Of a DNA stretch of 64,000 nucleotides, positions 43,676 through 54,024 are shown in pieces. This stretch comes from Azotobacter chroococcum. Lineage in GTDB: Bacteria; Pseudomonadota; Gammaproteobacteria; Pseudomonadales; Pseudomonadaceae. The notes beneath the pieces were generated by a model. It made no database searches, was not told the DNA's origin, and saw only the letters and a program-made list of their open reading frames with translations. The stretch is from assembly GCF_004339665.1 (NCBI RefSeq), contig NZ_SMMU01000003.1, positions 186,001 to 250,000 on the forward strand. The letters run 5' to 3'. The translations under genes and the position numbers were made by a program. Every line of letters begins with the position of its first letter. Position 1 is the stretch's first letter.

Positions 43676-44377
43676 ATGTCTGCACCCTTGGTTGCGCCCG
43701 ACTCGCCTTTCGGTGATTGGGACGGTACGCCTGCCGGAGCCCGCCTTCTGCAGCAGGAGTTGGCCAAGCGGGTCGTGCTGCAGGACGATTTTCCAGTCCT
43801 GCGCCTGATTGCCGGTGTGGATGTCGGCTTCGAAGGCGGCGGGAGCATTACCCGAGCGGCGGCGGTATTGCTCGATGCTGATACCCTGGAGCCGCTTGCC
43901 GAGCGACTGGTGCGCATTCCGACCTCGATGCCCTACATCCCGGGTCTGCTGTCCTTTCGCGAGCTTCCGGCCGTCTTGTGTGCCCTGGCGGAGCTGCCTC
44001 GGGTTCCGGATCTGGTCTTCTGCGATGGACAAGGGATCGCCCATCCGCGCAGGTTGGGAATCGCGGCCCACCTGGGTGTGGCCAGCGGCCTGCCGACCAT
44101 TGGCGTGGCCAAAAAGATTCTCGTCGGTACTCATGCCGAGCTGGGATCCAAGCGCGGCGACCAAGTCCCTTTGATGTATCGGGGCGATGTGCTGGGGACG
44201 GTGCTGCGGAGCAAGGACGGGGTGCGGCCGCTGATCGTTTCGCCAGGGCATCGGGTCAGTCTGGCCAGTGCGCCAGGGCTGGTCATGGCCTGCGTCACGC
44301 GCTATCGCTTGCCTGAGCCGACGCGGCTGGCCGATCGGCTCGCCTCGCGAAGGGCAGGATATTCACCGCCTGCCTGA
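43676..44377 (+). CDS. nfi: Endonuclease V (deoxyinosine 3' endonuclease)
   Basis: DNA repair nuclease that nicks the second phosphodiester bond 3' of deoxyinosine. Metal and catalytic motifs: [10 protein letters not shown] (first Asp), [24 protein letters not shown], and GVAKKILVG with the conserved lysine; also [11 protein letters not shown], the strand-wedge motif. Length 233 aa from ATG 43676; GTG 43655 in frame would add 7 residues. It stands between zapE and rplM with its own terminator. Confidence 0.94.
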   Translation: MSAPLVAPDSPFGDWDGTPAGARLLQQELAKRVVLQDDFPVLRLIAGVDVGFEGGGSITRAAAVLLDADTLEPLAERLVRIPTSMPYIPGLLSFRELPAVLCALAELPRVPDLVFCDGQGIAHPRRLGIAAHLGVASGLPTIGVAKKILVGTHAELGSKRGDQVPLMYRGDVLGTVLRSKDGVRPLIVSPGHRVSLASAPGLVMACVTRYRLPEPTRLADRLASRRAGYSPPA

Positions 44378-44408
44378 GGTGAGGCCTGGTTGGCTAGGGT
44401 AGCTTTCG

Positions 44409-44432
44409 GTGCCCTCCGGGAGGGTGCTTTTT
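44409..44432 (+). terminator. Intrinsic terminator after nfi
   Basis: GTGCCCTC pairs with GAGGGTGC (two G-T pairs) around CGG, followed by TTTTT, 32 bases past the nfi stop. Confidence 0.8.
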
Positions 44433-44520
44433 GTTATGCGTGGCTTCTGTTCTCTGCCCTGGCAGATAGACGGTTGCTATTTTTCCTGCAGTCGGTATGA
44501 TTTTAAGGATTTTCTGGTGA

Positions 44521-44566
44521 GGATGCCTAGCTCGCTGGAAATCAGGTAGGGGATGCCTAGCCTACC
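44521..44566. repeat. Direct repeat plus inverted repeat upstream of the rplM promoter
   Basis: GGATGCCTAGC occurs at 44521-44531 and 44551-44561, exactly 30 bp apart. The second copy is flanked by GGTAGG (44545-44550) and CCTACC (44561-44566), which could pair. This is the only structure I see in the 324-bp gap between nfi and rplM besides the terminator, promoter and leader hairpin; no gene was found there. Confidence 0.6.
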
Positions 44567-44631
44567 GACCCTGCCGTTGCGGACGCGCTGACCCGAGCCC
44601 CCGATAGCGTCTGTTTCCGGCCGCCTCGACC

Positions 44632-44660
44632 TTGTCAAGGCAAGCACTATTCAGTAAGAT
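44632..44660 (+). promoter_or_regulatory. Sigma-70 promoter for rplM-rpsI
   Basis: TTGTCA (44632-44637), a 17-base spacer and TAAGAT (44655-44660). The transcript should start near 44667, leaving a leader of about 35 bases. Confidence 0.7.
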
Positions 44661-44674
44661 TTGCCGCCTTATTT

Positions 44675-44690
44675 TCAGGGTGGCCCCTGA
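44675..44690 (+). promoter_or_regulatory. rplM leader hairpin (possible L13 autoregulatory site)
   Basis: TCAGGG pairs with CCCTGA around TGGC; the 3' arm runs into the GAGG ribosome-binding site (44689-44692) eight bases before the rplM ATG. In gammaproteobacteria L13 represses its own operon through the rplM leader, so this stem may be that site; inferred from position and fold. Confidence 0.45.
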
Positions 44691-44701
44691 GGCTATAACG
44701 A

Positions 44702-45130
44702 ATGAAAACTTTTACTGCGAAACCGGAAACCGTTAAGCGCGACTGGTACGTCGTCGACGCTGCCGGCCAGACTCTGGGTCGTCTGGCTACTGAAATCGCC
44801 AGCCGTCTGCGTGGCAAGCACAAGCCCGAATATACTCCGCATGTCGATACCGGTGATTACATCGTTGTGATCAATGCTGAGCAGGTGCGGGTTACCGGTG
44901 CCAAGAGCAGCGACAAGATGTACTACTCCCACTCCGGCTTCCCGGGCGGTATCAAGTCCATCAGTTTCGAAAAGCTGATCGCCAGGGCTCCCGAGCGTGT
45001 GATCGAGACCGCGGTCAAGGGCATGCTGCCGAAGAACCCGCTGGGTCGTGACATGTACCGCAAGCTGAAGGTGTACAAGGGTGCCGTTCACCCGCACACC
45101 GCTCAGCAGCCTCAAGAACTGAAGATTTAA
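44702..45130 (+). CDS. rplM: 50S ribosomal protein L13
   Basis: Early-assembly large-subunit protein, 142 aa. [20 protein letters not shown] and [19 protein letters not shown] are hallmark segments. First gene of the rplM-rpsI operon, 14 bases before rpsI. Confidence 0.99.
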   Translation: MKTFTAKPETVKRDWYVVDAAGQTLGRLATEIASRLRGKHKPEYTPHVDTGDYIVVINAEQVRVTGAKSSDKMYYSHSGFPGGIKSISFEKLIARAPERVIETAVKGMLPKNPLGRDMYRKLKVYKGAVHPHTAQQPQELKI

Positions 45131-45144
45131 GGGGATAGCTCATC

Positions 45145-45537
45145 ATGTCGGCGACTCAAAACTACGGCACCGGCCGTCGTAAGACTGCTACCGCTCGCGT
45201 CTTCCTGCGACCGGGTACTGGCAAGATTTCCATCAACAATCGCTCCCTCGAGCAGTTCTTCGGTCGTGAAACTGCTCGCATGGTTGTGCGTCAGCCGCTC
45301 GAGCTGACCGAAACCGTGGAGAAGTTCGACGTCTATGTCACCGTTATCGGTGGTGGCGTCAGTGGTCAGGCTGGTGCTATTCGTCATGGCATTACCCGTG
45401 CTTTGATCGAGTACGACGAGACTTTCCGTAGCTCGCTGCGCCGTGCTGGCTACGTGACTCGCGATGCTCGCGAAGTCGAGCGTAAGAAGGTCGGTCTGCG
45501 CAAGGCACGCAAGCGTCCGCAATACTCGAAGCGCTAA
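45145..45537 (+). CDS. rpsI: 30S ribosomal protein S9
   Basis: Small-subunit head protein, 130 aa, whose C-terminal tail reaches the P-site tRNA: the tail [12 protein letters not shown] is intact. [19 protein letters not shown] is the typical start. A strong terminator follows 17 bases on. Confidence 0.99.
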   Translation: MSATQNYGTGRRKTATARVFLRPGTGKISINNRSLEQFFGRETARMVVRQPLELTETVEKFDVYVTVIGGGVSGQAGAIRHGITRALIEYDETFRSSLRRAGYVTRDAREVERKKVGLRKARKRPQYSKR

Positions 45538-45554
45538 TCTCGGCGTGTTCAAGG

Positions 45555-45591
45555 AACGCCCGGCATTCGCAAGAATGCCGGGCGTTTTTTT
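45555..45591 (+). terminator. Intrinsic terminator after rpsI
   Basis: A perfect 14-bp stem (45555-45568 with 45573-45586, AACGCCCGGCATTC) around GCAA, followed by a run of seven T. Confidence 0.95.
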
Positions 45592-45680
45592 ATGCTTGGA
45601 GATGATCTCTGCGACAGCTTGTCGCAAGTTTGATGCCGTCCTTTCCGGGGGCTTCGGTATTATTGTATCCGGCTATTACC

Positions 45681-45709
45681 TTGTCAGGCTTAAGGGTTTT
45701 CTTTAACAT
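45681..45709 (+). promoter_or_regulatory. Sigma-70 promoter for petABC
   Basis: TTGTCA (45681-45686), a 17-base spacer and TAACAT (45704-45709), about 80 bases before petA. Confidence 0.65.
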
Positions 45710-45788
45710 TTTGCCGATTTTTTCGCGCGCCTCGTTTTTTTATTACAGGTCCGGATAACGGGCCGCAAAGTTGATGGGAGACAACTGA

Positions 45789-46382
45789 ATGAGCAATGAC
45801 GGCGTGAATGTCGGCCGGCGTCGCTTTCTGGTTGCAGCCACCTCAGTGGTGGGTGCGGCAGGAGCGGTGGGGGCTGCGGTCCCGTTCGTGGGATCCTGGT
45901 TCCCAAGTGCCAAGGCCAAGGCCGCAGGTGCACCGGTAAAGGTGAATGTCAGCAAAATCGGGCCGGGGCAACAAATAGTGGCTGAATGGCGTGGCCAGCC
46001 GGTGTTTATCGTCCGCCGTACCGAGGAGACGCTCGCCAACCTGAAGAAGGTCGAATCTGCAGTGGCGGACCCCGACTCGGCCGCCTCGGTTCAGCCAGCC
46101 TATGTTGACCGGAAGCTGCGCTCGATCAAGCCGGAAATCCTGGTTCTGGTCGGCCTCTGTACCCATCTGGGTTGTGCCCCTTCCTTCCGGCCAGAACTCG
46201 CTCCTGCGGATCTGGGAGCCGACTGGATGGGGGGCTACTTCTGTCCCTGCCATGGTTCCAAGTACGATTTGGCCGGTCGCGTCTACAAGGCACAACCTGC
46301 TCCCTTGAACCTGCCGGTACCTCCGCATACCTATGAATCGGATGATGTGATCATTGTCGGCGTGGACCAGGAGAAGGCCTGA
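45789..46382 (+). CDS. petA: Ubiquinol-cytochrome c reductase Rieske iron-sulfur subunit
   Basis: 2Fe-2S subunit of cytochrome bc1. A Tat-type signal anchor (NVGRRRFLVAATSVVGAAG, residues 8 to about 32) is kept as the membrane helix. Cluster motifs are Cys124-Thr-His126 (CTHLGC) and Cys152-Pro-Cys-His155 (CPCHGS), with Cys129 and Cys154 placed for the disulfide. Length 197 aa. Start overlaps nothing upstream; the petB ATG overlaps its stop. Confidence 0.98.
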   Translation: MSNDGVNVGRRRFLVAATSVVGAAGAVGAAVPFVGSWFPSAKAKAAGAPVKVNVSKIGPGQQIVAEWRGQPVFIVRRTEETLANLKKVESAVADPDSAASVQPAYVDRKLRSIKPEILVLVGLCTHLGCAPSFRPELAPADLGADWMGGYFCPCHGSKYDLAGRVYKAQPAPLNLPVPPHTYESDDVIIVGVDQEKA

Positions 46383-47593
46383 TGAGCAAGTTCATGGAGT
46401 GGATCGATGCCCGCTTCCCCGCCACCTCGATGTGGGAAGACCATCTGTCCAAATACTACGCACCGAAGAACTTCAACTTCTTCTACTTTTTCGGCTCTCT
46501 GGCACTGCTGGTGCTGGTCAACCAGATCCTCACCGGCATCTGGCTGACCATGAGCTTCACCCCGTCCGCCGAGGAGGCCTTCGCCTCCGTCGAATACATC
46601 ATGCGTGATGTCGAATACGGCTGGATCATTCGCTATCTGCACTCCACCGGCGCTTCGGCATTCTTCGTCGTGGTCTATCTGCACATGTTCCGCGGCCTGC
46701 TTTATGGTTCCTACCAGAAGCCGCGCGAACTGGTGTGGATCTTCGGCATGCTAATCTATCTGTGCCTGATGGCCGAGGCCTTCATGGGCTATCTGCTGCC
46801 CTGGGGACAGATGTCCTACTGGGGTGCCCAGGTAATCATCTCCCTGTTCGGCGCCATCCCGGTAGTCGGCGAGGACCTGACCCAGTGGATCCGTGGTGAC
46901 TACCTGATCTCCGGCATCACCCTGAACCGCTTCTTCGCCCTGCATGTCATTGCGCTGCCGATCGTCCTGCTTGGCCTGGTCGTGCTGCACATCCTGGCGC
47001 TGCACGAAGTTGGCTCGAACAACCCGGACGGCATCGAGATCAAGAAGAACAAGGACGCCAACGGCAAGCCGCTGGACGGCATCCCCTTCCATCCCTATTA
47101 CACCGTAAAAGATATCGTTGGCGTGGTGGTGTTCCTCTTCGTCTTCTGTGCCGTGGTGTTCTTCTTCCCGGAAATGGGAGGTTATTTCCTCGAGAAGCCG
47201 AACTTCGAACAGGCCAATGCCTTCAAGACCCCCGCGCATATTGCGCCGGTGTGGTATTTCACGCCGTTCTACGCAATCCTGCGGGCTGTGCCGGACAAAT
47301 TGCTCGGTGTCATCGCCATGGGGGCGGCTATCGCCGTGCTGTTCGTTCTGCCCTGGCTGGATCGCAGCCCGGTCAAGTCGATGCGTTACAAGGGCTGGCT
47401 GAGCAAGCTGTGGCTGCTGGTGTTCTGCATCGCCTTCCTGACCCTTGGCGTGCTCGGTGTGCTCTCGCCGACTCCCGCTCGCACGCTGTTGTCGCAGGTG
47501 TGCACGGCGCTGTACTTCGCGTTCTTCATCCTGATGCCGTTCTACACCAGGATGGAAAAGACCAAACCGGTTCCGGAAAGGGTGACTGGCTGA
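46382..47593 (+). CDS. petB: Ubiquinol-cytochrome c reductase cytochrome b
   Basis: Membrane subunit of bc1 with two b hemes and both quinol sites; 403 aa with eight to nine helices. HSTGASAFFVVVYLHMFRG and FALHVIALPIVLLGLVVLHI carry the paired heme histidines; the Qo-site PEW-like motif is replaced at the expected place by the family variant around FHPYYTVKDI. Start and stop codons overlap petA and petC. Confidence 0.98.
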   Translation: MSKFMEWIDARFPATSMWEDHLSKYYAPKNFNFFYFFGSLALLVLVNQILTGIWLTMSFTPSAEEAFASVEYIMRDVEYGWIIRYLHSTGASAFFVVVYLHMFRGLLYGSYQKPRELVWIFGMLIYLCLMAEAFMGYLLPWGQMSYWGAQVIISLFGAIPVVGEDLTQWIRGDYLISGITLNRFFALHVIALPIVLLGLVVLHILALHEVGSNNPDGIEIKKNKDANGKPLDGIPFHPYYTVKDIVGVVVFLFVFCAVVFFFPEMGGYFLEKPNFEQANAFKTPAHIAPVWYFTPFYAILRAVPDKLLGVIAMGAAIAVLFVLPWLDRSPVKSMRYKGWLSKLWLLVFCIAFLTLGVLGVLSPTPARTLLSQVCTALYFAFFILMPFYTRMEKTKPVPERVTG

Positions 47594-48372
47594 TGAAAAA
47601 GCAATTTGCTGCAATGATTTTCGCGATTCTGCCGGCTTTTTCATTTGCCGCGGGAGTTGAGCCCGAACTGGACAAAGTCGACATCGATCTGACCGATAAG
47701 GCGGCCATGCAGGATGGTTTGCGGACCTTCACCAACTACTGCATGGGCTGCCATAGTGCCCAGTTCCAGCGCTACGAGCGGGTAGCCAAGGATCTTGGCA
47801 TTCCGGAAGAGGTGATGCTGGAAAATGTCGTCTTCACTGGCGCCAAGATTGGCGATCACATGAAGATCGGCATGCGTCCCGAGGACGCCAAGGTCTGGTT
47901 CGGTGCGGCGCCGCCGGATCTGACGCTGGTCGCCCGGGTGCGTGGCAACGACTGGCTGTACAGCTATCTGCGCAGCTTCTATGAGGATCCGTCGCGCCCG
48001 TTGGGAGTGAACAACACCATATTCCCGAATGTGGGCATGCCCAACGTGCTGGCTGGCCTGCAGGGGCGTCAGGTCTTCGGTTGCAAGCAGGTACAGGTGG
48101 TTGAGGATGGCAAGAAGCAGTACGACCCGCTCACTGGGGCGGAGATCACTCACGAGGCTTGTGAGCAGCTGACCGTCCTGCCGAAGACTGGCACTCTGGA
48201 TGCGGATCAGTTTGACGAGAAAGTCAAGAATCTGGTGACCTTCCTGGCTTATTCGGCCAACCCGGTCAAGCTGGAAAGCCAGCGTATCGGTAGCTACGTG
48301 CTCCTGTTCCTGGCGGTCTTCTTCGTGTTCGCCTATCTGCTCAAGCGCGAATACTGGAAAGACGTGCACTGA
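47593..48372 (+). CDS. petC: Ubiquinol-cytochrome c reductase cytochrome c1
   Basis: Periplasmic heme subunit of bc1. Signal peptide (residues 1 to about 20, ending FAAG), heme motif CMGCH at Cys50-Cys53-His54, methionine ligand candidate in MPNVLAGLQG, and a C-terminal anchor helix (YVLLFLAVFFVFAYLLKREY). Length 259 aa. Last gene of petABC, closed by a strong terminator. Confidence 0.97.
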   Translation: MKKQFAAMIFAILPAFSFAAGVEPELDKVDIDLTDKAAMQDGLRTFTNYCMGCHSAQFQRYERVAKDLGIPEEVMLENVVFTGAKIGDHMKIGMRPEDAKVWFGAAPPDLTLVARVRGNDWLYSYLRSFYEDPSRPLGVNNTIFPNVGMPNVLAGLQGRQVFGCKQVQVVEDGKKQYDPLTGAEITHEACEQLTVLPKTGTLDADQFDEKVKNLVTFLAYSANPVKLESQRIGSYVLLFLAVFFVFAYLLKREYWKDVH

Positions 48373-48392
48373 TCCATTGCACTTGTAGTTAT

Positions 48393-48428
48393 AAACACAC
48401 GCGCCCCTAGGGGCGCGTGTGTTTTTTT
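48393..48428 (+). terminator. Intrinsic terminator after petC
   Basis: A 13-bp perfect stem (ACACACGCGCCCC, 48395-48407, with 48410-48422) followed by a T run to 48428. sspA starts 37 bases later. Confidence 0.95.
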
Positions 48429-48464
48429 ATTCTGGAAATATGACCTGCGAGCGAGGAGTTCGCT

Positions 48465-49088
48465 ATGGGTATGGCCAATCGTTTGATCTGTTACTCCGAT
48501 CCGGCTGACCACTATTCCCATCGTGTGAGGATGGTGCTTGCCGAAAAGGGGATTGCTGTGCAGGTCTTCGACATCAATCCGGAGCAGGGCTCGGGCAAGC
48601 TTGCCGAGATCAATCCCTATGGCTCGCTACCCACCCTAATCGATCGTGATCTACTTCTGTACGAGCCGGGGGTGATCATGGAGTACCTTGAGGAGCGTTA
48701 TCCGCATCCGCCGCTGCTGCCGGTGTATCCTGTGGCTCGCGCCAACAGCCGTCTGCTGATGCACCGCATCCAGGGCGACTGGTGTGTGCTGGCTGATCGG
48801 ATCCTCGATCGGTGCAGTGGGGAAAGTGTTTGCAACCAGTTGCGTAGGGAGCTGCTGAAGAGCTTGCTTGATGTGTCGCCCTTGTTCGCCGAAAAGCCTT
48901 ATTTCCTCAGTGAGGAGCCAAGTTTGGTGGACTGCTGCCTCTTGCCGCTGCTCTGGCGGTTGCCGTTGCTGGGTATAGAAATGCCACGCAGTGCGAAGCC
49001 GCTGCTCGAATACATGGAGCGCCAGTTCGCTCGCCAGGCCTTTCAGGCCAGCCTGTCCGCTGTCGAACGCGATATGCGGCCAATATGA
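48465..49088 (+). CDS. sspA: Stringent starvation protein A
   Basis: Glutathione S-transferase-fold protein that binds RNA polymerase holoenzyme and alters promoter use in starvation; it lacks GST activity in the family. The N-terminal thioredoxin-like part has [20 protein letters not shown], then [17 protein letters not shown]. Length 207 aa. Followed by sspB 11 bases on. Confidence 0.95.
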   Translation: MGMANRLICYSDPADHYSHRVRMVLAEKGIAVQVFDINPEQGSGKLAEINPYGSLPTLIDRDLLLYEPGVIMEYLEERYPHPPLLPVYPVARANSRLLMHRIQGDWCVLADRILDRCSGESVCNQLRRELLKSLLDVSPLFAEKPYFLSEEPSLVDCCLLPLLWRLPLLGIEMPRSAKPLLEYMERQFARQAFQASLSAVERDMRPI

Positions 49089-49099
49089 AGGAGGTTGCT

Positions 49100-49507
49100 A
49101 TGAACTCCAGTCGTCCCTATCTACTCCGCGCGCTCTACGAGTGGATTGTCGACAATGACTGTACGCCCCATCTGCTGGTCAATGCCGAGATGCCAAACGT
49201 GCAGGTTCCGGCAGGTTATGTGAACGATGGGCAGATCGTTCTCAATGTTTCCCCCAGCGCTGTGCGGAATCTGCACATGGATAATCAGGGGGTGAGCTTC
49301 GAAGGTCGCTTCGGTGGTGTTGCCCATAGTCTGTACATATCTTCCGACGCTGTCATGGCCATTTATGCGCGGGAGAATGGTCAGGGCATGGTCTTCGAGA
49401 TCGAGCCGCCGGCTGCGGAGGGCAGTGCCGGTCCGGATGACGATGGCCCTTCGGGTGGCGAGCCGCCGCGGCCGGCCGGGCGGCCCAGCCTGAAGGTGGT
49501 CAAATAG
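49100..49507 (+). CDS. sspB: ClpXP protease specificity-enhancing factor SspB
   Basis: Adaptor that brings ssrA-tagged proteins to ClpXP. The N-terminal SspB fold begins SSRPYLLRALYEWIVDN; a flexible Pro/Gly/Asp linker follows, and the last residues RPSLKVVK are the ClpX-binding XB tail. I start at ATG 49100 behind GGAGG (5-base spacing); an earlier in-frame ATG at 49085 overlaps sspA. Length 135 aa. Confidence 0.95.
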   Translation: MNSSRPYLLRALYEWIVDNDCTPHLLVNAEMPNVQVPAGYVNDGQIVLNVSPSAVRNLHMDNQGVSFEGRFGGVAHSLYISSDAVMAIYARENGQGMVFEIEPPAAEGSAGPDDDGPSGGEPPRPAGRPSLKVVK

Positions 49508-49515
49508 TAGTTCAT

Positions 49516-49542
49516 AAAAAGGCGATCCAGGATCGCCTTTTT
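49516..49542. terminator. Bidirectional terminator between sspB and dolP
   Basis: GGCGATC pairs with GATCGCC around CAG, flanked by AAAAA on the left and TTTTT on the right, so it can serve both convergent genes. Confidence 0.9.
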
Positions 49543-49557
49543 ATTCTGTTCATATCT

Positions 49558-50696
<1,139 letters not shown>

Positions 50697-50804
50697 TCAA
50701 AGTCGGGTGTCCGCTGTGGCCAGGAGGTGTCCCTGGCTCAGGGGGAGGTGGGGCTACTGGGTGCCAGGGGCTCTTGCTGGCGCGAGACCGATGCGGTTGC
50801 AGGG

Positions 50805-51167
50805 TCAGGCATCAAAGGCGTTTCGAATCCAATTCAGCTGGCTGGATACGCCCTTGTCAGCGTTGATGGCAATGACGTCGAAGCGGCAGGGGTGCCTGGC
50901 CCAGCGTGGCTCTTTCTGCAGGAAGTAGTGAGCGGTACGGACGAGCTTCATGCGCTTGCGCGCATCGACGCTCTCCAGTGCGCCTCCCCAGGCAAGATGT
51001 TGCCGATAGCGTACTTCGACAAATACTACTGTATCGCCGTCGAGCATGACCAGATCGAGCTCGCCACATCGGCAGCGCCAGTTCTGCGCCAAGAGGCGCA
51101 TCCCCTGCGCTGTGAGATGTCGGTGGGCGAGGGCCTCGGCATCGCGTCCGCTGCGCTGCCTGTCCAT
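50805..51167 (-). CDS. yraN: YraN family (UPF0102) nuclease-fold protein
   Basis: 120-aa protein with the restriction-endonuclease-like core: a conserved Glu in HRHLTAQGMRLLAQN region, ELDLVMLDGDTVVFVEVRYR (D...E-x-K/R type). Function unproven; possibly DNA processing. ATG 51167 is one base after the lpoA stop, so it is cotranscribed with lpoA. The 120-bp gap to gmhA holds nothing I can assign. Confidence 0.93.
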   Translation of the reverse strand: MDRQRSGRDAEALAHRHLTAQGMRLLAQNWRCRCGELDLVMLDGDTVVFVEVRYRQHLAWGGALESVDARKRMKLVRTAHYFLQKEPRWARHPCRFDVIAINADKGVSSQLNWIRNAFDA

Positions 51168-51168
51168 G

Positions 51169-52989
51169 TCAGTAGCTGGCCGGCAGGCGCTGTACCTGGC
51201 CGTCGCGGAACGCGGCCCAGGGCAGCTGGCGCTGGATGCGTTGATCGGGGCTCAGACTGAGGCTGCCGGAAAAGCCATCGATGCGGGTTTCGGGCATGGC
51301 CTTGAGTTGTGCCAGACGAGGAGCGAGTCGGTAGGCGTCGACTCCCATGGCGTAGAGGCGTCCCAAGCTGCTGCTGGCTTGTGGCCATTGGCTGCCAATC
51401 ACTTGCGGGAGGTTGTCGCTCGGGTTGGTATTGAGCAGCCAGGGGGTCTCGCAGAACTGGATGCCTTCGAGGTCGAGGTAATAGTTCTGCTCCTCCTTCG
51501 GGCTGTAGAGATGCGAGGTGGCATACACTGGTACATCGCCAGCATACTGGAAGGCAAGGGTCGGCTTGATCTGTTGGGCCTGCTGCGGAGTGGCTGCGAG
51601 AAAAATGAAGTCAATGTCCCGGCGTCGTGAGGGTTGGGCCGCCACCTCGCCGCCAAGCACGCTCTGCAGGCGCTTGCCACGTGCCTCGCTCTGGCGCAGC
51701 TGGAACAGCTCGGCGATCTGCTGGGCCAGGCGAGCGGGCTGGTCGATGCGCACGACGGCGATCAAACCGCCGCCGGCGGCTTGCCAGTTCTGCTGGAAAG
51801 CTTGAAGTACGCGGTCACCCCATTCGCCGGAGGGCACCATGACGACGCCCCGGCGCATGCCGTCGGCCCAGGCGCGGCGGGCGGCTTCGCGAGCCTCGTC
51901 TTCAGCCGCCAGGCCGAACTGGAAGAGTTGCGGCGGGCTTTCCTGGCCGGCATTGCCATAGTTCAGTGCAAGGGTGGTGATCGGCAGTTGCTCGCGATCG
52001 CCGAGCTGCTTGACCAGGGGCTTTTCCAGGGGGCCGACGACCAGTTGCACGCCGGCGGCCTGGGCCTGGCGATAGAAGTCGTCGAGGGAGGTCAGTCGGC
52101 TGCTGTCGTAGACTTCGATGCTGGGCGGCCGCTGACCGCTTTGCTGTGCCTGGTAGTGGGCTGCCATGAAGCCGTTGCGCAGGGCGCGGGACACCGAGGC
52201 GAGCTGCCCTTCCTCCGGAAGCAGCAGGGCGATCTTGTTCAGGGGCTGGCTGGCCAGTTCCCGCAGCTTGCGCAACGGTGCCGGCAATTGCAGGGCTGCC
52301 GGATGTTGCGGGTTTGCCGTACGCCATTTATCGATGGCTGCCTGTTGCAGCTCCAGGGTGCCAGCGCTTTTCGTCGCGCGTGCCAAGGCCAGCCAGCCGC
52401 CCAGTTCGGTGTTCTCCTCTCCGGGCACGTTCAGAGCGTCCTGCGGCAGAGCCTGGATCAGGCGCCAGATGCTTTCATGATTCTCGCTGGCCGTCGATTC
52501 GCTCAGCAGGGGAGCAATGAATACCCGCTCGCGGGCGGCGTTCAGGTGCTGGCCGTCCGCCTCCAGGGCGCGGGCGCGAGTCAGTTGGGTGCGGGTCTGC
52601 TGCTGGACGGGCAGTTCGCCCAGGTGCTGCATGCTGGGGTGGTTCAAGGCCTTGAGCGCCGCCTTGGCATTGTTGCGGGCCAAGGCAATCTCTGCGCTGA
52701 GGGTGCTGGCAAAGATCTGCTGGGCGGGTTTGAGGCTATCCAGAGGCGTCTGTTCGAGAATACGCACGGCCTGGGCTAGATCCTTCTGGCGGTAGGCCTG
52801 GTCGGCGGCCGTCAGGCGTAGGAGTGCGGCCTTTTCCGGCCTGCTTTCGCTGGCCTGTTGTAGCAGTTGCTGGACGCTGGTTTGTGTGGGGGTAGGCAGC
52901 TCGCCCAGCCTGGATGACGGCGAGCTGGCACAGGCCGCCAGAAGGCCGGCAAGGAAAAGGGCGGGAAGAGGGCGCAGGCAGGCGATCAT
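51169..52989 (-). CDS. lpoA: Penicillin-binding protein activator LpoA
   Basis: Outer-membrane lipoprotein that reaches through the periplasm to activate the bifunctional synthase PBP1a. Lipobox LLAAC near residue 20; an N-terminal TPR-like helical half (about 25-260) and a C-terminal periplasmic-binding-protein-like half (about 270-606, KIALLLPEEGQLASVSRALRNGF). I start at ATG 52989 (MIACLRPLPALFL) behind AGGA; the upstream 49 codons overlap the rsmI promoter. Length 606 aa. Confidence 0.94.
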   Translation of the reverse strand: MIACLRPLPALFLAGLLAACASSPSSRLGELPTPTQTSVQQLLQQASESRPEKAALLRLTAADQAYRQKDLAQAVRILEQTPLDSLKPAQQIFASTLSAEIALARNNAKAALKALNHPSMQHLGELPVQQQTRTQLTRARALEADGQHLNAARERVFIAPLLSESTASENHESIWRLIQALPQDALNVPGEENTELGGWLALARATKSAGTLELQQAAIDKWRTANPQHPAALQLPAPLRKLRELASQPLNKIALLLPEEGQLASVSRALRNGFMAAHYQAQQSGQRPPSIEVYDSSRLTSLDDFYRQAQAAGVQLVVGPLEKPLVKQLGDREQLPITTLALNYGNAGQESPPQLFQFGLAAEDEAREAARRAWADGMRRGVVMVPSGEWGDRVLQAFQQNWQAAGGGLIAVVRIDQPARLAQQIAELFQLRQSEARGKRLQSVLGGEVAAQPSRRRDIDFIFLAATPQQAQQIKPTLAFQYAGDVPVYATSHLYSPKEEQNYYLDLEGIQFCETPWLLNTNPSDNLPQVIGSQWPQASSSLGRLYAMGVDAYRLAPRLAQLKAMPETRIDGFSGSLSLSPDQRIQRQLPWAAFRDGQVQRLPASY

Positions 52990-53022
52990 TGAGGCGTTCC
53001 TGATGCTCAAGACAATTGGAGA

Positions 53023-53078
53023 ATTGTACCCAAGCCTTGTCCCGGGTGCGATGTCGTGCTCGGGAAACCGGCTACAAT
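53023..53078. promoter_or_regulatory. Divergent -10 elements for lpoA and rsmI
   Basis: The minus strand has TACAAT (complement of 53023-53028) 34 bases before lpoA, and the plus strand has TACAAT at 53073-53078, 31 bases before rsmI. Neither has a good -35 hexamer. Confidence 0.35.
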
Positions 53079-53108
53079 GCGCGTTTCGACTGTTTTGGGT
53101 GAATTGCC

Positions 53109-53972
53109 GTGAGTACGTCCGCTGCTCTGAGTCCAATGCCGGGCATGCTTTATGTCGTTGCTACCCCGATTGGCAATCTTGACGACATCACTGCGCGAGC
53201 GCTGCGGGTGTTGCGTGAGGTGGCCGTGATCGCGGCCGAAGATACGCGCCATTCGGCGCGTCTGTTGCAGCATTTTGGCATAACGACACCCTTGGTGGCT
53301 TGTCATGAGCACAATGAGCGTGATCAAGGTGGACGCTTTCTGGCACGCCTGCAGGGCGGTGAGGATGTAGCACTGATTTCCGATGCCGGTACCCCACTGA
53401 TTTCCGATCCGGGCTTTCATCTGGTGCGCCAGGCGCGTGCTGCCGGCATAAGAGTGGTGCCGGTGCCTGGGCCCTGTGCTCTGATTGCCGCCTTGTCCGC
53501 TGCGGGTCTGCCTTCTGATCGTTTCGTCTTCGAAGGCTTTCTGCCGGCCAAGACGGCTGGGCGGCTGGCACGTCTGGAGCAGTTGAAGGAGGAGCCTCGC
53601 ACGCTGATCTTCTACGAGGCGCCGCATCGATTGCTGGACTGTCTGGCGGACCTCGAGCGGATCCTGGGGGCTGATCGTTTGGCGGTTATGGCGCGGGAAC
53701 TGACCAAGGCGTTCGAGACTTTCCAGGGACTGCCGCTCGGCAAGTTGCGCGCCTGGGTTGCTGCCGATGGCAATCAGCAGCGCGGTGAGTGCGTGTTGCT
53801 GGTTGCAGGCTGGCAGGCGCCTGCCGAAAACTCGGTGCCGGCGGCGGCGCTCCGTGTCCTCGAGCTTCTGCTCAAGGAGATGCCCTTGAAGCGGGCTGCA
53901 GCACTGGCGGCCGAAATCACCGGAGTACGCAAGAATCTGCTCTATCAGGCGGCTTTGGAGCGCCAGGGGTGA
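53109..53972 (+). CDS. rsmI: 16S rRNA (cytidine1402-2'-O)-methyltransferase
   Basis: Tetrapyrrole-methylase-fold enzyme that 2'-O-methylates C1402 of 16S rRNA using AdoMet; its partner base methylation (N4) is made by RsmH, encoded 1.2 kb downstream. Motifs [30 protein letters not shown] and [19 protein letters not shown] are diagnostic. GTG start; 287 aa. Divergent from lpoA. Confidence 0.96.
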   Translation: MSTSAALSPMPGMLYVVATPIGNLDDITARALRVLREVAVIAAEDTRHSARLLQHFGITTPLVACHEHNERDQGGRFLARLQGGEDVALISDAGTPLISDPGFHLVRQARAAGIRVVPVPGPCALIAALSAAGLPSDRFVFEGFLPAKTAGRLARLEQLKEEPRTLIFYEAPHRLLDCLADLERILGADRLAVMARELTKAFETFQGLPLGKLRAWVAADGNQQRGECVLLVAGWQAPAENSVPAAALRVLELLLKEMPLKRAAALAAEITGVRKNLLYQAALERQG

Positions 53973-54024
53973 GGTTGGCCTGGCCACTGCATCTGGGAGT
54001 GCTTGCGGATGGTCTCCGTGACCA

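Noticed and set aside
52990-53136. 49-residue extension of LpoA
   Set aside because: It would remove the signal peptide and lipobox from the N-terminus and overlaps the rsmI start.
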